A program made the position numbers and the translations under genes. This document shows positions 1 to 10,300 of a DNA stretch of 64,000 nucleotides, piece after piece (positions within the stretch are counted from its first letter, which is position 1; every line of letters starts with the position of its first letter). Location: the NCBI GenBank assembly GCA_905160935.1, contig CAJHZI010000753.1, positions 941,001-1,005,000 on the forward strand. The letters run 5' to 3'. The stretch comes from Enchytraeus crypticus. Lineage: Eukaryota > Annelida > Clitellata > Enchytraeida > Enchytraeidae. Under the pieces are notes generated by a model, which was not told where the DNA came from, did no database searches, and saw only the letters and a program-made list of their open reading frames with translations.

Positions 1-319
1 CTTTAGAACAATGTATTCTTGTGATTTGACCAGCAGTGGAACGGGATCAGTGACTAGATCACTAGAAGTTGAATCGTTACATTGCTCACAGAACGACTCC
101 GTGGTATTGATAGCATCTGTATATAGATTACAGGCTATTCAATATCCACCATAGCAGAGTTAAACTCTTATATGTAGTTCCATATTAATTTTTCCTATAC
201 ATGTAATAGTAATACACAAATTCCTAATCTGCGATTTAATAAAGATGTATAGTCATTTCTACCATGGGAGTTGCTAATTGTGATCAGTTGATATGCAATT
301 CAGACTCCAGAAAACAGCA

Positions 320-470
320 TGTCGTCTATAGTCACTGATTGTCACTGATTGCAACTGATTGTCACTGATTGCAACTGATTTGTCACTGATTATTACTGAT
401 TGTCACTGATTGTCACTGATTGTCATTGATTTCCACTGACTGTCACTCATTGTCACTGATTTGTTTTCCA
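320..470. repeat. Decamer tandem repeat (TGTCACTGAT)n
   Basis: About 13 imperfect copies of a 10-bp unit, with variants such as TGCAACTGAT and TATTACTGAT. The rest of 1-1760 holds no gene I can support. Confidence 0.9.
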
Positions 471-1765
471 AAGATAAACTAATTTAATTTTTGTTTCTAG
501 AATTCGTTTCTAGAATTCTTTACAACATAACTGAAAAGACTATATCCTAACTAATTATATTAGGCCTACTACCTTATTATATTTAACTGTGAGTAGACTT
601 GTTTGCACTTTCAATAGCGAGAAAGCAACATGCCAAAGCAAGAATTACCAGTAGAAACATTCAAAGTTCTCTAGTTTTAGTAGTCAATACTAGCAAATAT
701 TTTTCTGAAATACTATTTTTACCGTTAATACACTCCTACAGACATCACAATTTTACTCTATGGGCTCAGCCTCGCTTTTGTCTGCACTATTAAGACCATC
801 TGATGATGAAGACCATCAAACTACAAAAGACTAGGTTGCGGTATAGAAGTCTTCAAAAGGGTGTTTATAAATCAAATTAACAACTAAGCGAATAATAATA
901 GCTTTAATGTATATTTGCTACTGGGACGATTTCACGGACACTTTAGCAGTTCTGCACTAACGGTGATAGTGACTGCCTGTACCTGAAGGGGGTAGTTGTG
1001 CTCCCCGATAGGCAATGGTTGACGAAAAGTAGCATTTAAAATAAGAGAATATTAATTTTATAATTATTAATTTGTAGAAATATACGAATTTTACATGGAA
1101 AATTAAAAATATTTTGTTTTGATGTTTGAACCGAGTTGTAAATTAAGAAATTAGCAATTTTCAAAATTAGCAATTTTCAATTACTACAGTGCATCAACAA
1201 GGGTAATCCAATTTTCCGAAAAGTTCAGTTAGACTTTTTAATTGTCTTGAAAGGGTCTGCTCTCGTAAAGATGAATTTAATGACGATATTCTCAATTTCT
1301 AACTTAGTAATTTCATAAAATTGAAGTCTGTCGCTCATTAAATCCTGCGTCTCTGCCGATAACACTTTGAGTGAAATGTAAAGTTAAATAATTAATTGGC
1401 ATTACAATTAATTTAATTACTTGGCCTGATCAATTTTACATAAACTCTACTCTGTGATTCATCACATAGTGGAATGAATGTTTAAGTGTAATATTTCTAA
1501 TCTCTTATTTCTAAGATTAGATATTTTTGCTTATCGTAGTAATTATATCTAAATAGATTCCAAATGAATAAAAATTAAAATTAAAAAGAGAGTAAATGGC
1601 TTCTTATTCTAATACAGTGATTCCATAATTGGGCAGTGCCGCGGCTGCCGCCCTCTCTGTTAGCAATGACGTCATACAAGGGCGTGTAGAAGCCTGGAAA
1701 ATTGGCGGATTAGATAGTTTAGCGTAAGGACAGACAGGAAATTTGAGAGACGACCGAGACTAGGG

Positions 1766-1890
1766 ATGCTGGATTATTTGATAACTAATTCGTACGTTGA
1801 TATGAAGAGAAAAGTAGAGGATAGAAATATATGTAGGAGATGTCATTGGCCTGCCAATTGGCACTGCACTAGGAGAGAGTTTAAGTTTAT
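1766..1890 (+). mobile_element. 3' stub of a (GA)n-tailed non-LTR element
   Basis: The translation VDMKRKVEDRN followed by a Pro-Ala-x-x-His/Gln-Cys-Thr-Arg-like end is shared with stubs at 8378, 28470 and 61110. It is the C-terminal end of a LINE reverse-transcriptase protein (family 'GA' below). Confidence 0.6.
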
Positions 1891-2159
1891 TCCCGAATCA
1901 CACGCCACTACAATATTGCACACTAGTTATAAAAAGTCAAAAGTAATATACAGCATGAATTCATATCAGAATAAATATCTCAGTCAAAAACATAACCAGC
2001 ACATAATTAATAATTTGTGTATTCTATCAGTAGTTCTGTGTATTTGATCAGAAATAGAGGCTACCAAAACAGCGACTAGCGCCATCTAGTTTGTTACCTC
2101 AAAAGTACAAATGAAAACTTACAAATTAAATTTTAAAACTAGTGCAGGTCAGCAGAAAA

Positions 2160-3290
2160 ATAACATAAAAACATAAACTTGTGGGATAAAGCAAAAGAAA
2201 GGAAATTAGCTATGTCATATTCACAACGTGTTCCTTAATTTTCCTTAAATATATATTGGTGGAACTGATCGCCTGTATGTTTTGAGGGAGCATATTCCAC
2301 AAATGGGAACATATGTAACTGGTAGTTCTTTTTCCATAGTTAGTATTTGTATAAGGTTTGTATAAACTCAACGGTTTCCTCATATTATAATGGGAAAGAG
2401 AATTGGCGAAACTAATCTTGTCTGTGAACTTTTTTGGTACTTTTTTCGGGCTATGAATACATAGATGAGCAAGTTTCAATAGCTTAAAATTACACAGTTG
2501 GCGTAGAGGAAGTGAATTTACTATTTCATATAATTCAGAAGTTTTAGTTGTTAATTTTTTCTTAAATAGAATTCTTAGTATAGAATTATTCATGGTTATC
2601 AAATTACGCAAGTGAGTGGAGTGGGTATTTCCATAAATTTCAATGCAATACTGAATCTGACTATGAATAAAAGAGTAGTAAATTTTTGTGAGGGAGTGTT
2701 TTGGTAAGAAATCACGAACATTATATAAAATACTGATAAGTCCTTTTAGTCTACTACATACCATATCAACGTGAAGTTTCCAAGTAAGGTTTTCATCGAG
2801 TATTACACCTAAATATTTAACTTTAGATGTTCTAGAGATCTGGACATTATCTAAAAAGACTTCAAGCTTTTGCGGTATACTATACCTTTGGTTTGCTTTG
2901 TGAATAATCATATAGCATGTTTTATCTAAATTTATGCAAACTTTGTTAGCATTGCACCATACTTTAAGTTTTTTAAGACATATATTCGCATTCTTTTCGA
3001 GCTCATTTACACTTTTACCGGCAATAAAAATATTAACACCGTCTGCAAATAACTTAGGCTTGTAGTCCCATAGAGCATTTGCCATGTCATTAATGTAAAT
3101 AAGAAATAATAGTGGACCTAAAATGTTACCTTGGGGGGAACCCCTAGGAGATAGAGAAACTAAATAGTATTTATTCTCTATTAGTGTTTTGGGCACATAA
3201 CTTATTAGATCTTTCGCTGAACAACCTGAACATACTAACTGTAGGAGCTTTTGGTTTCTTTTACACGTTGGTTTTCGCTGAAAAATTGCA
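2160..3290 (-). mobile_element. Non-LTR reverse transcriptase relic with mutated active site
   Basis: A 328-codon open stretch (3196-2210) holds RGSPQGNILGPLLFLIYIND, then FADG where FADD is required, INLDKTCYMI, VKYLGVILDE and the long C-terminal RT region ending KRTTSYICSHLWNMLP. It is 5'-truncated and the catalytic Asp pair is broken. The downstream part (GGTAGCCTCTATT) resembles LINE 3' ends at 19985-20110 and 48700-48745. Confidence 0.85.
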
Positions 3291-4440
3291 AGGTTTCTTT
3301 ACGAGTAGACCTTCATGTAATTTTATGTTTGTTATGTTAATATGCTGCTACTGCACATTCTTATTGAATAGAGATGTATATATTGCAACATAATTTCTAT
3401 GCAATTCCTTGGAATGAAGATGATCGCGCCCGTGAAGGGAACTAACAACCAAAAGGATAGATCGGTCGATAGACAGATAGATATATTTTATTTTTACGAA
3501 ATCACAAAGACATAATACAATATGCAAAAGCGACGTCAAAAAAGGACATAGAGACTCAACGGCTCTGACGTATGAGCATTAAGGCTACAAATATTTTAAA
3601 AACAGTTCAGAGTCTATAAACATTACATGAATGTACTTTAAAAAAAGTAAATATTAAGCACTTAGAAACACACAGGCCTATAAGCCTACATTATTTCCGT
3701 TCAAACACAAACAGTTTTTAGAAACCACCGATATTAGCGTGTATTTCATTTCATGACAGATCATGTTAATAGGCAGTAATTAAATTTATTAGTTTACAAA
3801 CAGAATTAATCCTCTACTGATGTAAAAACTAAAAAATTAAAAACTAAGGATGTTCAGACCTATCAAGCATACCGGACATTTTGAATGTCATTTATCAAAA
3901 CGTCTTGGTCTAATTAGTTTTAAGGTCCGTCATTTCTTCTCCTATTCTTTAAAATCCGAACTCTTCTCCAACATTTAGACCGGGCTTTTCTCGATCGCTT
4001 GTCAAAAGTTTCTATAATCCTTTATATTAAGCTGACAATAGAGGTACTGGTAAAAGGTTTGTTTATGCGATGTTCAAATATGAAAGAATCATTCGATGTA
4101 GACATGCACACTGTAGAACTATAGTTATGCATAGACTGCGATAAGGAATGAGGAGTCAAACTGTAACGTTAGTGTACGGTCGTCCTTGAATTGACCTTCG
4201 AAATTAAATTTAGATAATAGGCCCATCTGTGTGCACGAATTAAATTCAACAATTGCAATAATTTTTTCAATTGCTAGATATATAATGTAATTTAGATCTA
4301 TATACATAGTTTTGATGGGTTAAAATATGTTGCACGGATAAAATGCTAAACAGATATTTCAAAGAATTGTTCCTAAACGATAAACTATCCAGTTAAAATA
4401 GGAATATATCTTCTCTACTTTTTTGTATCAAATCCAATTC

Positions 4441-5586
4441 CGAACAAAAGAATGAAGAATCCGCAAAGGCTAGCTATCAATGGTACTGTTGTTCCCTACG
4501 AAAATAGTGCTAAATACCTTGGCATGAATTTAGATAGTAAGTTGAGATGGAAAGTGCATGTCAAGAAGAAAAGAAATGAGCTCAATCTCAAATATAGGCA
4601 GTATTACTGGCTCATTGGGAGAAATCAATGGTACTGTTGTTCCCTACGAAAATAGTGCTAAATACCTTGGCATGAATTTAGATAGTAAGTTGAGATGGAA
4701 AGTGCATGTCAAGAAGAAAAGAAATGAGCTCAACCTCAAATATAGGCAGTATTACTGGCTCATTGGGAGAAATCAATGGTACTGTTGTTCCCTACGAAAA
4801 TAGTGCTAAATACCTTGGCATGAATTTAGATAGTAAGTTGAGATGGAAAGTGCATGTCAAGAAGAAAAGAAATGAGCTCAACCTCAAATATAGGCAGTAT
4901 TACTGGCTCATTGGGAGAAATTCTAAACTTTCGGTAAATAATAAACTTATAATTTATTGTCAGGTTCTGAAGCCAGTCTGGCTTTATGGATGTCAAATGT
5001 GGGGCTGCACGAAATCATCAAATACCAAAATCATACAAACGTTCCAGAATAAGGTCTTAAGAAACATTGTAAATGCTCCGTGGTACATCAGAAATGCTGA
5101 TATTCATCGTGATCTGAAAATAACTCTGGTAGCAGAAGAAATAAGAATGGCGGCATCAAGACATCAAGATCGGCTCAGTCGTCACATCAATCCTCAAGCT
5201 CTTAGACTACTTAATCAACGACATCGTGTGCGCAGACTGAAGAGGACGAAACCCTTCGAATTAGTTTAATCAAAAATTAGAACGAATTTCGTGATTTAAT
5301 CAAATTAATAATTAATCTAGAATAAATTAATATTGAATTGAATTATTTGATATCAAATCAATTAATTTGAATGGTCCAAGTACTGGTCTAGTACAGCAAT
5401 TTGCTATTATAATTATTAAATATTTATGCCTTATAAAGCAACAAGTTTAGATTTATTTTAAGGTTGTAAAATCTAAATGTAGTCAGTGGATTATTTTTAG
5501 TTATGTGTACTTGTTAGACTGTTCGGATAAAATTAATGGTTGGTCTTTGTAGACCAGTTTTAATTCTTTAAATAAAAAAAAAAAAA
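4441..5586 (+). mobile_element. 5'-truncated Jockey-like retrotransposon with poly(A) and target duplication
   Basis: The C-terminal RT region reads YGCQMWGC, NKVLRNIVNAPWYIRNADIHRDL and LKRTKPFEL, typical of the Jockey clade. It ends in AAATAAA and an A-tract at about 5573-5588. The direct repeat AATCCAATTC flanks it at 4431-4440 and 5587-5596, a target-site duplication. The element is thus a complete insertion truncated at its 5' end. Confidence 0.9.
4477..4920 (+). repeat. 148-bp tandem triplication inside the Jockey-like element
   Basis: The segment beginning TCAATGGTACTGTTG occurs at 4477, 4625 and 4773, with nearly identical copies. As 148 is not a multiple of 3, each copy shifts the frame and the element cannot encode an intact protein. 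Confidence 0.95.
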
Positions 5587-5763
5587 AATCCAATTCAGAC
5601 TTAAGCGATCATGGTGTACCGCGCATTCTATATTTTCCTCACAGTTCGAAACACTTGTCTGCTAACAGAGAGTTTTGAATCAGTATTTGTTTGTGTTAAC
5701 CTTATGCGTGAAGTATTCGTCTTCATGTAATGAAGACGAATGATTGAATGGTTGAAGAGAGAC

Positions 5764-6144
5764 TTGCGCTTAAACGTACAATAAAAGGCTCTTCCCTTAT
5801 TTCGACAAGTGAAAAAACAAAGTAGGCATAATTTTAATTTAATTAAACTTTCTTTAACTATCCCTAACCAAAACCCTTACCCTAACCCTAAATGTATTCC
5901 TAAGAAACTAAATAAATTTAGTAAAACTTAAAAAAATTAAAGTGAATCGAGCCAGAATCGAACCCCGAACCACATGTTTTAATGCCTAGCATCTATACCA
6001 TTATGCCACCGTTGCTTCCGATTGAACCCAGTTGAATAGATGATGTTAACATATCGTACTAGAAAATCGGTATCCTATAGCCATAGCTACTCTTCACTTG
6101 TTGAAATAAGGGAAGAGTATTTTATTGTACGTATAAGCGCAAAT
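5764..6144. mobile_element. Fold-back element with about 50-bp inverted ends
   Basis: The left end TTGCGCTTAAACGTACAATA and onward to ACAAGTGAA (5764-5815) is matched as its reverse complement at about 6093-6144. Inside are telomere-like CCCTAA units (5858-5893) and a minus-strand tRNA-like head (5940-6012). Confidence 0.8.
5940..6012 (-). mobile_element. tRNA-like SINE head inside the fold-back element
   Basis: The minus strand has an A-box-like GGTGGCATAATGG and a B-box GGTTCGATTC with the right spacing. I see no complete acceptor-stem pairing, so it is called SINE-derived rather than a tRNA gene. Confidence 0.5.
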
Positions 6145-6225
6145 CTTGAGAGCTCTGGGTCCAGTCAGAGCTTGACGGGGCGTCCCGTGTCAATCCACTG
6201 AGTCGTGGAGGCAAATACAACGATC

Positions 6226-6335
6226 CAGTGTTACCTGAACTAAGTGCAGTGGAGTTCATAGTAGAACTATTAGATAATCCAGTGTTACCTGAACTAAGTG
6301 CAGTGGAATTCATTGTAGATCTATTTGATAATCCC
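6226..6335. repeat. 53-bp tandem duplication
   Basis: AATCCAGTGTTACCTGAACT recurs at about 53-bp spacing, with a partial third copy. The open frame on the minus strand (NSTALSSGNTG twice) is a by-product. Confidence 0.75.
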
Positions 6336-6379
6336 GTGTTAATTTAATTTAATTTAATTAATTTAAGTTAGTTGAACTT

Positions 6380-6515
6380 TGGACTGAATTTCTGGATTTT
6401 GGAATTTGCACCGTTTTTGGACCTTCTTTTTGCTCGTCGGCTTGATTTTGTCTCAATAGTGCTCGATGTTGTCATTGATGACTGTAGCACTCTAATTGTT
6501 GTTATTATTGTTATT
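6380..6515 (+). repeat. Dispersed repeat family F, copy 1
   Basis: Contains GGACCTTCTTTTTGCTCG and GCTCGATGTTGTCATTGATG, followed by a (GTT/ATT) tail. Related copies are at 8780-8875 (+), 49190-49315 (+), 43735-43885 (-), 61590-61650 (-) and 63840-63930 (-). Unclassified. Confidence 0.7.
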
Positions 6516-6920
6516 AATGCTTAAATTAAATGTTTAAAAATATATTTCTAATAATGCAAAAGACATAATGTGTAGAACAAATTAAAATTGAGATTTTTAG
6601 ACAAATTATCTGACTTAAATCTATCAGTACAATGAGACTAAATTCATTTAAATTTAACAGAATTGCACATATAGGGGGCCTACTTCTTTATTATTTCAGA
6701 AAATTGACTTCAGAACTTATGAGTAATCATTTGAGAAGCTTATGTGTACTAAATCCAGTCACAATTTTATAACACGATTGAAATTCTTTTAATTTAAGAA
6801 AATTAAGAATATTTGACAATGTGTCAGTGGTGCAATTATGATTATAAAATGTATTGAAGTCCAACTAGATGTTAACATTGCGAAAAATATATAATTAATG
6901 TAGCTTTGAATAAGTTCTAT

Positions 6921-6937
6921 AAATATATATATATTCG

Positions 6938-6996
<59 letters not shown>

Positions 6997-7024
6997 TATT
7001 ATAGTATATTATATATTTATATTT
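6921..7024. repeat. (TA)n microsatellite
   Basis: Long AT dinucleotide tract just beyond the lipase 3' end. Confidence 0.95.
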
Positions 7025-7080
7025 ATAGAATATTAGAAATTCCATTGCTACAGCGAAGATGAATAAATCGAGCATCCTCT

Positions 7081-7205
7081 TGTAATACGGAGCCTCGTTA
7101 CAGCGCCGTGCAATACGGAGCCTCGTTACAGCACCGTGCAATACGCAGCCTCCTTACAGCGTCGTGCAATACGGAGCCTCGTTACACCGCCGTGCAATAC
7201 GGAGC
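7081..7205. repeat. 28-bp tandem repeat overlapping the lipase stop codon
   Basis: About four and a half units of CGTGCAATACGGAGCCTCGT plus TACAGCAC. The lipase frame enters it at GCTCCG and stops in the first unit met. Confidence 0.9.
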
Positions 7206-7307
7206 TTTAGAGTTGATAGGCATGTGAACGATTCCCGTTCTGGCACAGCTGCGGTTGGCGTTGTACCCGCCATAGGCCCAACAAGAAGAGTCTACGCTGC
7301 ATGAGCC
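7182..7307 (-). CDS. Lipase terminal coding exon 7
   Basis: Acceptor GTTCAG/GGC, phase 0, 41 codons and TAA at 7184-7182. It encodes a Cys-rich end (GSCSVDSSCWAYGG...), matching the place where family members have a small disulfide-rich segment before the last strand. The final seven residues and the stop lie inside the 28-bp tandem repeat at 7081-7205, so the natural C-terminus may have been altered. A longer original end is possible. Confidence 0.7.
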   Translation of the reverse strand, partial: GSCSVDSSCWAYGGYNANRSCARTGIVHMPINSKAPYCTAV

Positions 7308-10300
7308 CTGAACACATGCATACAATTAATGTGCAACACTCATAACACGCGAGATGGAATATCAGGCAGATTTTTAGAGTAAACACAGGAACTTTGTAAA
7401 AACAAGTTTGCAGTTCTGCAGATGATTAGCATAGCCTAAGGCAATTAATGGAATTCAATTTACACACAAAGTGTAAATTAAAGTTACATAAAGTGTATTC
7501 ATTCCAACAAGAGAGAGGTAGACCAAAATTGACGTGGGATGCGGTAATTAAGAAGGACAAGAAGAATAGGGGATTGACTGATGTTATGGTGTTGGACAGA
7601 GAGGACTGGAGAAAGTCTATTTATATCCCGAATATGGGTTAAACTGCGATTTAAGGTAAGATGATGATAATGTAATCATTCGAAAAATGCTGTAGAATTA
7701 TTTGATTTATATTTAGATGTAGATGTAGCAGATATGATTTCAGCCATGACTTCTGGAAAAGAGGAATGAGATATTTGGTAGCAAAGAATAGGTAGTTAAA
7801 TTTCACAATGCTCATAGAAAAACTTTGATATTTAAACTTAATGCAATTCATATATTCGCCTCATTACAATTGTTTGAATTACGTTTTACCTAATTTTAAT
7901 TAATTGAAGTCAATTCAAATTACATTACTATCAAACACAAAAATTAATTAAACCGAAGTAATATCTTTTCTGTTAGTATAAATAAAATAACCTAAGTACA
8001 ACTTATTAGACCTTAGCAGTTTAAATCATTTAACATGTCTATGTTAAATGTCTACTACTTTAACTTTAAATGTTTACTACAAATTAAAGTTATCAACTTA
8101 ATTTGTAGTTAAGTTGGTAGGCCTGCAGTTAACTCAACGTCAAGCAAGAAAAATGCAATAAAAGCGAAAATGTAATTTTTTTACAAAATGTACTTACTGG
8201 TATGTCGAATTCGGACGTACAGTGACGGTTAGAAGCAAAGCACTCTGGAGCTTGCATAATGGAACTCACGAAGAAGTCTTTCGCTCTGTTATGTTGGCAA
8301 AAGGCCTCTGTCAAAAAAGCACACATTTGAATATAGACCATATTAGTAATACTGCATATTAAATGTACTAATGAAATGTACGTCAAGGTCACTCATGTGG
8401 AAATGAAGAGGAAGGCGGAAGACAGAGAATAGTGGAGGCGTTATATACCATGGACCTGCCAGTAAGCAGTGCACCAAGAGAGAAGTGTACTAACATCGTC
8501 TTCGAAATAAAATAGAAAAAGTCTTAATATGATGGATGACGTGCTTGTTGGGTCTACATTATAAACATCGAAGGAAGATGCTCGAAGTGTAAAATTGAAG
8601 TGCGTCGCTGTGATAAAACTTTAAGACCGTGGCTTGATCTGAAAACTAGAAATCTTGTGTGGGTACCAGTGCAAGGAATACTGTCTAGTAGCTTAATACC
8701 ATTTGACTACGCCGTTGATAATCAAATGTCGATATTTTTGAAATAAAATAAAATAAATATCACTGTGATAGCGCTCTACTACTTTTTTGTTTTTCGGCTC
8801 ATCGGCTTGGTTTTGGTTTCATAGCGTTCGATGTTAAAGTGAACGATCCAGTTGTAGTTATTGTTGTTGCCTTTATTTTTCTATTTTAGTGGGCTTAATG
8901 TCAAAGTCAGAAGCCCGATGGGCTTCTCTTCAAGACGTCAAGTGTACCGGTGAACCTTTGCACCCCTGAAACCGTATCATCGCCGTGGTTAAACAAATGA
9001 CCGTCAACCAATTTTGCTCCAAACAATCCTGGGACTCCCTAGATTAGAGCGAACCGTGCTCCAAACTGTCCTGGGACTCCCTATAGTCAGAGCGCAACTC
9101 CAAGTGATTATCCGCAGCTAAAGGTCAAGCTCGAACCTATTAAATGGAACCTGGTGCAATGCCATATGACACACCACGATGAATATCTGTTTTTTTCTGA
9201 GTTAATTGCCTTTATTATTTTGTCTTTAATTTTCTACAGTATATTTACTTACCGCACAAGGGTTGAAGGTTAAAGATGGACTTGACTGACAGGTCTATGG
9301 TCCATTCATGTCCAGTGAAGTAGTAGTCAACATGACCGCAGCGTCTCTTCGTTCCTAACATATGAGACACGTCCGAATGAATGATGTCGACGAATTTGGC
9401 ACTCGATGGATTTATTCCAATCCTTATGTCCGGGTTATCCTCCATTCCAGGTCCAGCGGGCGAGAGTCCTACATAAATGATTTAATAATAGTCCAGCATA
9501 GAAAGAAGGTATACTAGAAACTTGTGCTGCTCTTTAATTTTTCTCCAATGGTTAAGAAAAGAGTTAATGCAGCAAATTAATGAGCACAAAACGTTTAAAG
9601 CACAAAGTTTTTAACAATCTGAGAAGAGCTATATGAATAGAATCCTGAATAATGCAGACCAATAGATAATTTTTTCAAGTGCCCAAATCCCGAATTGCAG
9701 AGATCTTCGTCGTTGATTACAGCCATAGCTTCGCTACGTCTGTTTCCATATGAACACATCAACAGCTGTTGAGGCTACTCAGAAGTTTACATTGTAAAAC
9801 AATTGTTAGAATATATAGTTACGAACTTAGGTAGACTTTACACCGGTAGAAGGTTTCTAAAGTCTGCCCCTTTGGGAAGGTGATGTGGCATAACGATCAG
9901 AGCGTTCGCCTCGGATACGAGTAGCCTGGGTTCAAACCCCAGTTCACTCAGCAAAATTTATGGATATCCCCTTGGGCCCATGGAAGGTTAATATAGTATC
10001 AGACCTTGCTGCCGATTGGCGCTATCAAAAGCAAAGATATGATTAACCATGGCAAGGATTATTAATAGCCTGTCAGAAACCTGTAAAGCGGTCTCGAACA
10101 CCGGACACCGGTCAGGACATATCTATAGAAATTATCAGAGGTTATTATTATTATTATTATCATTGTTATTATTATCATTATTATTATCAACATTATTATT
10201 ACTATTATCATCATTATCATTATTATTATCATCATCATTATTTTTATTTTTATTACCGGTAACTCTTCCGATTTGCTGAGTACTTGGCATAGCCATTCCG

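Noticed and set aside
5858..5893. Telomere sequence (CCCTAA)
   Set aside because: Only a few impure units inside a transposable element; not a chromosome end.
7081..7205. Short regular repeats suggesting a CRISPR array
   Set aside because: The units are contiguous with no spacers, and the setting is an animal genome.
9885..9965. A functional tRNA gene
   Set aside because: T-arm and a possible anticodon stem are good, but the acceptor stem does not pair and the sequence runs on into a SINE-like body.
10049..10279. Leu/Ser-rich and Asn/Asp-rich frames
   Set aside because: They are the trinucleotide repeat of lipase intron 4 read on either strand. Only the part from 10257 upward on the minus strand is coding.
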